10,849 nt of DNA from an uncultured Oscillospiraceae bacterium (GTDB lineage: Bacteria > Bacillota > Clostridia > Oscillospirales > Oscillospiraceae), in contig CANRNA010000043.1 of assembly GCA_947631805.1 (NCBI GenBank), positions 1 to 10,849 on the forward strand, in the 5' to 3' direction. The notes below the pieces were generated by a model that had not been told where the DNA came from, did not search any database, and saw only the letters and a list, made by a program, of their open reading frames with translations. Both the position numbers and the translations under genes were made by a program. This document shows positions 6,202 through 10,849 of this stretch, in pieces; position 1 is the first letter of the stretch; the number at the start of each line of letters is the position of its first letter.

Positions 6202-6957
6202 TCAATCCCACTTGTCCAATATCTCGTCCATGGTGCCGTCGTCCAGGATGTCCTGCATAGCGGTGGAGATGTCCTTGCTCAGCTGGCTGTATTTCCGGGT
6301 GGCCACCCCGTAAAACTGGGTGGACAGGGTCTCGTCCAGATACAGCCGGTCGTCGTTCATAAAGGCCTGGGCAATGCACCCGTCCAGGCACAGCGCGTCC
6401 ACGTCCCCCTGCTCCAGGGCATCGGACAGGGCCTGATAGGAGTCGGAGGCATACAGCGTCACCCCGTCGTCGGACAGGTCCCGCATGGCCCTGACCACCA
6501 GATCGCCTGTCACGGCGTTCTCCAGCACTCCCACGGTGAGCCCGGCCAGGTCCTCCAGCTTCTGGATACGGGAGGACTTCTGGACCATGATGACGGTCCG
6601 GTCGTGGTAATAGGCCGGGGAGAAATCCACCCGCTCCTCCCGTGCGGCGGTGATGGTGAAGCAGGCGATGATGCAGTCGACATCGCCGTTTGCCAGCTTT
6701 TCCTCCCGGTCGGAGGGGGTCACGGTCACGAATTGGGCCTCGTCCCGGCCCAGCCGGTCGGCCAGCTCATAGGCCAGGTCCACTTCCAGACCGTAATACC
6801 GGCCGGTGGTGGGGTTCTGGTAGCCGAAGTTCATCACGTCGGCCCGCACGCCCACCACCAGAGGGTCGTCGTCTGCCAGGGCCCTCTGGCCCCCGAACAG
6901 GCCCCCCGCCAGCAGCGCGGCAGCCAGCACCAGCGCCCAGGGTCTTATCTTTTTCAT
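6202..6957 (-). CDS. Secreted family-3 (amino-acid-type) solute-binding protein, orphan
   Basis: 251 residues, normal for SBP_bac_3. The signal peptide has KKIR, a hydrophobic core (7-23) and a cleavage site after Ala28 (RALA-DDD). No lipobox cysteine is present. The mature part starts PLVVGVRADVMNFGY. Family landmarks are YYGLEVDLAYELADRLG (54-70), the signature GDVDCIIACFTITAAREERV (91-110), VDFSPAYY (110-117), LAGLTVGVLENAVTGD (138-152) and VDALCLDG (186-193). By analogy with amino-acid-binding members, Arg106 would grip the alpha-carboxylate and Asp192 the alpha-amino group, suggesting an amino acid or similar ligand. No ABC permease or ATPase gene lies nearby. Instead the Cache-MscS gene starts 10 bases after the stop, so this protein probably serves that channel as ligand binder. 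Ribosome site GGAG lies 10 bases upstream. Cyclohexadienyl dehydratase-like members of the fold are a less likely alternative. Confidence 0.88.
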   Translation of the reverse strand: MKKIRPWALVLAAALLAGGLFGGQRALADDDPLVVGVRADVMNFGYQNPTTGRYYGLEVDLAYELADRLGRDEAQFVTVTPSDREEKLANGDVDCIIACFTITAAREERVDFSPAYYHDRTVIMVQKSSRIQKLEDLAGLTVGVLENAVTGDLVVRAMRDLSDDGVTLYASDSYQALSDALEQGDVDALCLDGCIAQAFMNDDRLYLDETLSTQFYGVATRKYSQLSKDISTAMQDILDDGTMDEILDKWD

Positions 6958-6981
6958 CTCTGTCTCCGTCCTTCCGGCGTG

Positions 6982-7022
6982 TATGCCGATATGATATGCC
7001 GCGGACGGAGGATATCCGTCCG
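6982..7022. promoter_or_regulatory. Direct repeat plus palindrome in the leader of the binding-protein gene
   Basis: Two copies of TATGCCG (6982-6988 and 6995-7001) are spaced 13 bases apart, immediately followed by a perfect 8-bp inverted repeat CGGACGGA (7002-7009) / TCCGTCCG (7015-7022) with a 5-base centre GGATA. They lie 25-65 bases before the start codon on the minus strand, downstream of the candidate promoter at 7047-7076. They could be an operator or an RNA leader hairpin; no regulator can be named. Confidence 0.4.
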
Positions 7023-7046
7023 GATACGACGTGTTTATTCAAAATC

Positions 7047-7076
7047 AGTATACCAGCCTATACCCGTATCTGTCCA
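7047..7076 (-). promoter_or_regulatory. Candidate promoter of the binding protein-channel operon
   Basis: On the minus strand, TGGACA (7076-7071) and TATACT (7052-7047) are separated by 18 bases. Transcription would begin near 7040, giving a leader of about 83 bases that contains the repeats at 6982-7022. The promoter lies in the 127-base gap after the UPF0210 gene. No convincing terminator precedes it, so read-through from the upstream operon is also possible. Confidence 0.45.
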
Positions 7077-7084
7077 GTGGAATG

Positions 7085-8443
7085 TCAGTTTTTCAGGCTG
7101 TGGATGGGCGCGGGGATGTGTCCGCCGCGGGCGATGAAGGCCGCCGGGCTCTCCCGGTGGACCGGCATGACCGGCGCGGTGCCCAGAAGGCCCCCGAAGT
7201 CCACGCTGTCCCCCACGCCCAGCCCCGCGGCGGGGATGAGGCGTACGGCGGTGGTCTTGTTGTTCACCATGCCGATGGCTGCCTCGTCGGCGATGATGGC
7301 GGCGATGGTCTCCGCCGGGGTGTCCCCCGGCACGGCGATCATGTCCAGCCCCACCGAGCAGACGCATGTCATGGCCTCCAGCTTGTCCACCGTCAGCACG
7401 CCGGAGCGGGCGGCGGCGATCATGCCCTCGTCCTCGCTCACGGGGATGAACGCGCCGGACAGGCCGCCCACCCGGCCCGAGGCCATCAGCCCGCCCTTTT
7501 TCACCGCGTCGTTCAGCAGGGCCAGGGCGGCGGTGGTCCCGTGGGTGCCGCAGACCTCCAGGCCCATCTCCTCCAGGATGCGGGCCACGCTGTCCCCCAC
7601 CGCCGGGGTGGGCGCCAGGGATAGGTCCACCACCCCGAAGGGCACCCCCAGCCGCTCGGAGGCGGTCCGGGCTACAAGCTGGCCCATGCGGGTGATGCGG
7701 AAGGCGGTCTTTTTGATGAGCTCCGCCACCTCGTCAAAGGGCTTGCCCCTGGCGTCCTGGAGGGCGGTGTGCACCACGCCTGGGCCGGACACGCCCACGT
7801 TGATGGCGCACTCCGGCTCCCCGGGCCCGTGGAAGGCCCCGGCCATGAAGGGGTTGTCCTCCACCGCGTTGCAGAACACCACCAGCTTGGCGCAGCCGAT
7901 GCTGCCCCGGTCCGCCGTCAGCTCGGCGGTCCGCTTCACCACCCGGCCCAGGGCCGCCGCCGCGTCCATGTTGATGCCCGCCTTGGTAGAGCCTATGTTC
8001 ACGCTGGCACACACCAGCTCCGTCTCCGCCAGGGCACGGGGAATGCTCTCGATGAGCCGCCGGTCCCCATCGGTGAGGCCCTTCTGCACCAGGGCGGAAA
8101 AGCCCCCGATGAAGTTCACGCCGCAGCTCCGGGCCGCCCGGTCCATGGCGGCGGCGATGGGGGTGAGGTCCTCCCCGGCGCTGGCCTGGGCCACCATGGC
8201 GATGGGGGTGACGGAGATGCGCTTGTTCACGATGGGGATGCCCAGCTCCGCCTCGATGCTGTTGGCCACGGGCAGAAGGTTCTCCGCCTTGCGGCATATC
8301 TTGTCATAGACCCGCTGGGCGCACCTGTCCATGTCCGGGTGGGCGCAGTCCAGCAGATTGATGCCCATGGTCACGGTGCGTATGTCCAGATGCTGCCGGT
8401 CCAGCATGTCCAGTGTCTGTAAAATATCGGTCGCGTTGAGCAT
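7085..8443 (-). CDS. UPF0210 (PFL family) protein
   Basis: 452 residues, full length for UPF0210/DUF711, often called PFL family protein because of fold resemblance to glycyl radical enzymes. Recognisable conserved stretches are the MLNATDILQTLDML start with DIRTVTMGINLLDC, NKRISVTPIAMVA (73-85), SVNIGSTKAGINMDA (147-161), ECAINVGVSGPGVV (211-224), DLSLAPTPAVGDSVA (273-287), CGTHGTTAALALLNDAVKKG (298-317) and the C-terminal GGHIPAPIHSLKN. I see no canonical glycyl-radical C-terminal motif, so radical chemistry should not be assumed. The biochemical function of the family is unknown to me. It is preceded at 48 bases by the ACT-domain gene, its conserved partner in many Firmicutes (the SP_0238-SP_0239 pair of Streptococcus pneumoniae). 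The ribosome site GCGAGG is about 10 bases upstream. A metabolite-regulated pair, with ACT sensing the ligand, is a reasonable inference. Confidence 0.9.
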   Translation of the reverse strand: MLNATDILQTLDMLDRQHLDIRTVTMGINLLDCAHPDMDRCAQRVYDKICRKAENLLPVANSIEAELGIPIVNKRISVTPIAMVAQASAGEDLTPIAAAMDRAARSCGVNFIGGFSALVQKGLTDGDRRLIESIPRALAETELVCASVNIGSTKAGINMDAAAALGRVVKRTAELTADRGSIGCAKLVVFCNAVEDNPFMAGAFHGPGEPECAINVGVSGPGVVHTALQDARGKPFDEVAELIKKTAFRITRMGQLVARTASERLGVPFGVVDLSLAPTPAVGDSVARILEEMGLEVCGTHGTTAALALLNDAVKKGGLMASGRVGGLSGAFIPVSEDEGMIAAARSGVLTVDKLEAMTCVCSVGLDMIAVPGDTPAETIAAIIADEAAIGMVNNKTTAVRLIPAAGLGVGDSVDFGGLLGTAPVMPVHRESPAAFIARGGHIPAPIHSLKN

Positions 8444-8491
8444 AATAAAAGCCTCGCAGAATCAGCTTGTATGGGCCGCTGTGAGGGCGGC

Positions 8492-8761
8492 TCAGATCTG
8501 GTGCATGGCGTTGAAGATGTCCTCCCGCTGGATGCGGATGTTCAGCGCCAGGGCCTCGCCGCTCCGGGCTAGGGCCGTCTGTATCTCCCCGAAGCTCTTG
8601 TCGGAGGTGGCGGTGTCCACCAGCATGACCATGGTGAACAGCCCGTCCATGATGGTCTGGCTCAGGTCCAGCACGTTCACCCGCATGTCCGCCAGCACGG
8701 CGCACACGTCGGCGATGATGCCGATGCGGTCTTTGGAAAAAACGGATACGATCGCTCTCAT
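8492..8761 (-). CDS. ACT domain protein, UPF0237 family
   Basis: 89 residues, a single stand-alone ACT domain of the usual UPF0237 length. The start MRAIVSVFSKDRIGIIADVC carries the ACT signature (DRxGIxAxV), followed by LADMRVNVLDLSQTIMDG, in which the Asn-x-x-Asp and Gln positions match GcvR-like ACT domains. The second beta-alpha-beta half ends with IRIQREDIFNAMHQI, typical of this family. ACT domains bind small ligands, usually amino acids, and control a partner. Here the partner is probably the UPF0210 protein encoded 48 bases downstream. The gene sits 40 bases after trmO with a clear ribosome site (GAGAGAGG), so the three genes likely form one transcript. Ligand unknown. Confidence 0.9.
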   Translation of the reverse strand: MRAIVSVFSKDRIGIIADVCAVLADMRVNVLDLSQTIMDGLFTMVMLVDTATSDKSFGEIQTALARSGEALALNIRIQREDIFNAMHQI

Positions 8762-8801
8762 GTTCTGTCCTCTCTCCCGGTCCGGGCGGAATGATCTTTT
8801 C

Positions 8802-9494
8802 TCACAGGTCGGCTACCTCCACCACGGTCAGCTTCCCGTTCTCCACGGTGAAGCGGATGTCGAAGGAGAGGTAGTTGAAGCCGTAGCGCCTGGCGGGGTC
8901 GTCCGCGTAGGCGGGGCGGGGGTCCTGGGCCAGCAGGCCCAAAAGGGCCTCCCGCTTGTCGGCGGGGATGCGGCTGAGCAGGGGCGGCGGGAAATCCACC
9001 TCCAGGGCGTAGTCCAGCACGTCCTCCGCAAAGCCTCCCACCGCCTGGGGGCGGCTGTCGGTGAAGGGCAGGTAGGGCTTCACGTCGTAAATGGGCGTGC
9101 CGTCCAGCATGTCGGCCCCGGCCACATACAGCACCGGCCCCAGCTTTTCGTCCCGCTCCAGCCGCAGCAGCCGCACGGCGGACAGGCCCAGGGCGTTGGG
9201 CCGGTAGGGGGAGCGGGTGGCGAACACCCCCATGCGCCGGTTGCCCCCCAGCCGCGGGGGCTTCACCGTGGCGGCCCACCCGTCCCGGCTGTTTTGGGAA
9301 AAGCCCCATATCAGCCACAGGTGGGAAAACCCCTCTATCCCCCGGAAGGCCACCGGGTCCCGGTACAGGGGCCGGAAGACCACCCGTGCCTCCAGAGCCT
9401 CCACCAGCCCGCTCTGCCGGGGCAGGCCGAACTTAGCGGGCAGGTCCGTCTCGATATGGGCGATGGGCTCTATGAGCCGTTTTTCCTCCAGCAT
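8802..9494 (-). CDS. trmO: TrmO: tRNA t6A37 N6-methyltransferase
   Basis: 230 residues, the expected size for TrmO (YaeB/TsaA, UPF0066), the SAM-dependent enzyme that methylates t6A37 to m6t6A in tRNA-Thr. It has a beta-barrel fold unlike classical methyltransferases. The hallmark core is present: IEGFSHLWLIWGFSQN (53-68), PRLGGNRRMGVFATRSPYRPN (80-100) followed by ALGLSAVRL, and LDGTPIYDVKPYLPFTD (130-146). The C-terminal extension (168-230, with RRYGFNYLSFDIRFTVE) matches bacterial TrmO. The start has a strong GGGAGGG ribosome site and a promoter at 9533-9561. First gene of a minus-strand set with the ACT and UPF0210 genes. Confidence 0.92.
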   Translation of the reverse strand: MLEEKRLIEPIAHIETDLPAKFGLPRQSGLVEALEARVVFRPLYRDPVAFRGIEGFSHLWLIWGFSQNSRDGWAATVKPPRLGGNRRMGVFATRSPYRPNALGLSAVRLLRLERDEKLGPVLYVAGADMLDGTPIYDVKPYLPFTDSRPQAVGGFAEDVLDYALEVDFPPPLLSRIPADKREALLGLLAQDPRPAYADDPARRYGFNYLSFDIRFTVENGKLTVVEVADL

Positions 9495-9511
9495 GGGTCC
9501 CTCCCGGATGT

Positions 9512-9521
9512 GTTGATCAAC
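9512..9521. promoter_or_regulatory. Palindrome GTTGATCAAC in the trmO leader
   Basis: Perfect 10-base palindrome between the -10 element (9533-9538) and the trmO ribosome site, around +6 to +15 of the predicted transcript. It could be a repressor site; a random short palindrome is equally possible. Confidence 0.25.
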
Positions 9522-9532
9522 GGTATCAAGGC

Positions 9533-9561
9533 ATTATAACATGGAACCGGCCGGGATGACA
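9533..9561 (-). promoter_or_regulatory. Promoter of the trmO-ACT-UPF0210 operon
   Basis: On the minus strand a perfect TATAAT (9538-9533) lies 17 bases from TGTCAT (9561-9556). The -10 is consensus and the -35 is weak. The predicted start near 9526 gives a leader of about 32 bases to the trmO ATG. Confidence 0.55.
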
Positions 9562-9610
9562 GTGTTTTTTCTTTCTGCCTGTTTTGGGAAAAGAGCGCAA
9601 ATTTTTCCAT

Positions 9611-9628
9611 GGGGCGTATATTCGCCCC
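9611..9628. repeat. GC-rich inverted repeat upstream of the DUF378 gene
   Basis: GGGGCG and CGCCCC form a perfect 6-bp stem around TATATT, 62 bases before the DUF378 start and within the divergent trmO-DUF378 gap (9495-9689). The plus-strand 3' side is CTTTTCC, which resembles a weak terminator or leader hairpin; it could equally be an operator. No convincing sigma-A promoter for the DUF378 gene is visible here. Confidence 0.35.
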
Positions 9629-9689
9629 CTTTTCCGAGAAAACTAGGCCCTGCAAGACCATTCAGTCTGATGGAAAAGGAGTCGTTTTC

Positions 9690-9902
9690 ATGGTCATTGA
9701 TAGGATCGCCCTGATCCTCGCCATCATCGGCGGGCTGAACTGGGGCAGCATCGGCCTGTTCCGGTTCGACGTGGTCGCCTGGATATTCGGCGGCCAGACC
9801 AACCCGGTGTCCCGTGTGGTATACACGCTGGTGGGCCTGGCGGCGCTGTGGTGCATCTCTCTGCTGTTCCGCGCCCGGGATGAAGCTGACGAAGAGGCGT
9901 GA
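9690..9902 (+). CDS. DUF378 small membrane protein
   Basis: 70 residues, normal for DUF378. Two membrane helices are visible (about 5-24 and 41-61), with the family signature IGGLNWGSIGLFRFDVV (13-29) and a charged C-terminus (RARDEADEEA). The start is placed at 9690 because AAAGGAG lies 9 bases upstream; in-frame codons continue back to 9609, but the extra 27 residues (MGRIFAPFSEKTRPCK...) are not part of the family and overlap the leader. Family function is unknown; members are small inner-membrane proteins. It stands alone, divergent from trmO and convergent with uvrB, and ends at a strong terminator. Confidence 0.88.
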   Translation: MVIDRIALILAIIGGLNWGSIGLFRFDVVAWIFGGQTNPVSRVVYTLVGLAALWCISLLFRARDEADEEA

Positions 9903-9922
9903 CCTGGTCTCCCACCGGGCAA

Positions 9923-9965
9923 AAAGCGGTACATGGATGGTGGTCCATGTGCCGCTTTGTTTTTT
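9923..9965. terminator. Strong bidirectional intrinsic terminator
   Basis: A 15-bp stem (AAAGCGGTACATGGA, 9923-9937, with TCCATGTGCCGCTTT, 9944-9958; one T-G wobble) has a 6-base loop and is followed by GTTTTTT on the plus strand. It terminates the DUF378 transcript. On the minus strand it begins 6 bases after the uvrB stop and is followed by a run of T (complement of AAAAA at 9921-9925), so it can also end uvrB transcription. Confidence 0.9.
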
Positions 9966-10849
9966 CACTTTTCGCCCCGGAGCTTGACGAGCCTGTCCCG
10001 GATGACGGCGGCGTACTCGAATTCCAGCATCTGGGCGGCCTTGCGCATCTGCTTTTCCAGCTTTTCTATCTCCGCCTTCCGCTCGGCGGCGGTCATCTTG
10101 ATACCGGCGGCGGTCACGGCCTCGGCCTCCTCGGCCCCGGCGGAGATGTCCATCATGTCCTTCACGTCCTTGATGATGGTCTTCGGCACGATGCCGTGGG
10201 CCTGGTTGTATGCCTGCTGCTTGGCCCGGCGGCGGTCCGTCTCCTCTATGGCGGCGGCCATGGAGGGGGTGACGGTGTCGGCGTACATGATGACCAGGCC
10301 CTCCGCGTTCCGGGCGGCCCGGCCCGTGGTCTGGATGAGGCTGGTCTCCGAGCGGAGGAAGCCCTCCTTGTCCGCGTCCAATATGGCCACCAGGGACACC
10401 TCCGGCAGGTCCAGGCCCTCCCGGAGCAGGTTGATGCCCACCAGCACGTCGAACTCCCCCAGCCGCATGTCCCGGATGATCTCCATCCGCTCAATGGCGC
10501 TTATGTTGTGGTGCAGATACCGGCTGCGGATGCCTGCGTCGGTGAGATAGGCCGTCAGGTCCTCGGCCATCTTCACGGTCAGGGTGGTCACCAGGGTGCG
10601 CTGGCGCTTGGCGATGCGGGCGTTTATCTCCCCGATAAGGTCGTCTATCTGCCCCTCCACGGGCCGGACCTGTATCTCCGGGTCCAGAAGCCCCGTGGGC
10701 CGGATGACCTGTTCCACGATGGAGCCCGCCCGGCTGTACTCGTACTCCCCCGGCGTGGCGGACACATATACTGCCTGGTGGATGCGGTCGTTGAACTCGT
10801 CGAATTTCAGCGGCCGGTTGTCGAAGGCCGAGGGCAGGCGGAAGCCGTA
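9965..10849 (-). CDS. uvrB: UvrB, excinuclease ABC subunit B (C-terminal 294 residues)
   Basis: The reading frame is open to the right edge, so the N-terminal half (helicase motifs I-III and the beta-hairpin) is outside the window; full UvrB is about 660 residues. The visible part begins YGFRLPSAFDNRPLKF and continues VYVSATPGEYE. It then shows helicase motif IV (RTLVTTLTVKMAEDL), motif V (FDVLVGINLLREGLDLPEVS), DADKEGFLRS, motif VI (SLIQTTGRAARN) and the C-terminal UVR motif (IEKLEKQMRKAAQMLEFEYA) that contacts UvrC. UvrB verifies DNA damage after UvrA loading and recruits UvrC in nucleotide excision repair. A GTG at 10765 is internal and is not the start. No uvrA follows; the gene ends at the shared terminator. 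Confidence 0.97.
   Translation of the reverse strand, partial: YGFRLPSAFDNRPLKFDEFNDRIHQAVYVSATPGEYEYSRAGSIVEQVIRPTGLLDPEIQVRPVEGQIDDLIGEINARIAKRQRTLVTTLTVKMAEDLTAYLTDAGIRSRYLHHNISAIERMEIIRDMRLGEFDVLVGINLLREGLDLPEVSLVAILDADKEGFLRSETSLIQTTGRAARNAEGLVIMYADTVTPSMAAAIEETDRRRAKQQAYNQAHGIVPKTIIKDVKDMMDISAGAEEAEAVTAAGIKMTAAERKAEIEKLEKQMRKAAQMLEFEYAAVIRDRLVKLRGEK

Noticed and set aside
7048..7063. GTATA/TATAC hairpin after the UPF0210 gene as a terminator
   Set aside because: The stem is only 5 AT-rich base pairs and is not followed by a proper T-run; it overlaps the better-supported promoter of the next operon.
5214..7137. Overlapping plus-strand frames of 348 and 384 codons
   Set aside because: Both lie antisense to the channel and binding-protein genes, lack credible ribosome sites and motifs, and cross the operon boundary.
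6690..8309. 539-codon plus-strand frame across the binding protein and UPF0210 genes
   Set aside because: It crosses two well-supported minus-strand genes and a promoter region; its composition (Ser, Arg, Pro, Met-rich) fits no family.
9609..9689. N-terminal extension of the DUF378 protein by 27 residues
   Set aside because: The extension has no ribosome site and is not part of the family; the ATG at 9690 has AAAGGAG at proper spacing and starts the domain exactly.
9965..10765. UvrB starting at 10765
   Set aside because: That codon is a GTG inside the conserved VYVSATPG segment. The frame continues in UvrB-like sequence (YGFRLPSA) to the window edge, so the gene is only cut by the window.
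1..10849. CRISPR arrays, insertion sequences, tRNA or rRNA genes
   Set aside because: I saw no regularly spaced repeats, transposase motifs, paired terminal inverted repeats or RNA gene signatures anywhere in the window.

Overview
The window looks like chromosomal DNA of a high-GC gut-type Clostridia (Oscillospiraceae-like, the Flavonifractor/Lawsonibacter/Oscillibacter neighbourhood). The reasons are a strong G+C bias with C/G-rich third codon positions, Firmicutes-type AGGAGG-like ribosome sites, a Noc-type ParB protein, a DUF523/TudS protein and the ACT plus UPF0210 gene pair. The organism assignment is inference. No phage, transposon, CRISPR, tRNA or rRNA is visible. The region is densely packed and no gene-free stretch exceeds about 220 bases.

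Layout, left to right. (1) The 5' end of a minus-strand gene, probably a GNAT acetyltransferase, leaves the window at the left. Its leader holds a promoter, a 12-codon upstream ORF with two Arg-Val-Arg motifs, and two mutually exclusive hairpins, so it resembles a translational attenuator. (2) Diverging on the plus strand are a Noc-like ParB family protein, then a MATE multidrug/cation antiporter with its own promoter, closely followed by a DUF523 (TudS-like) iron-sulfur desulfidase candidate. A hairpin near 3095 separates these from the convergent minus-strand genes. (3) Minus strand 3126-6957: a secreted family-3 solute-binding protein followed 10 bases later by a 1021-residue protein. That protein carries two tandem TM-Cache-TM sensor modules fused to a C-terminal MscS channel domain. 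(4) Minus strand 7085-9494: a three-gene set trmO, ACT-domain protein (UPF0237), UPF0210/PFL-family protein. (5) A small plus-strand DUF378 membrane protein, a strong bidirectional terminator, and the C-terminal 294 residues of UvrB on the minus strand, leaving the window at the right.

The most unusual content is the two-gene unit at 3126-6957. An orphan amino-acid-type binding protein, with no ABC permease or ATPase beside it, is translationally coupled to an MscS channel with two large extracytoplasmic ligand-sensor domains. My reading (inference) is a ligand-gated, rather than purely tension-gated, MscS-family channel, with the secreted binding protein as co-receptor or ligand presenter. 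The second point of interest is the Arg-Val-Arg leader peptide in front of the acetyltransferase.
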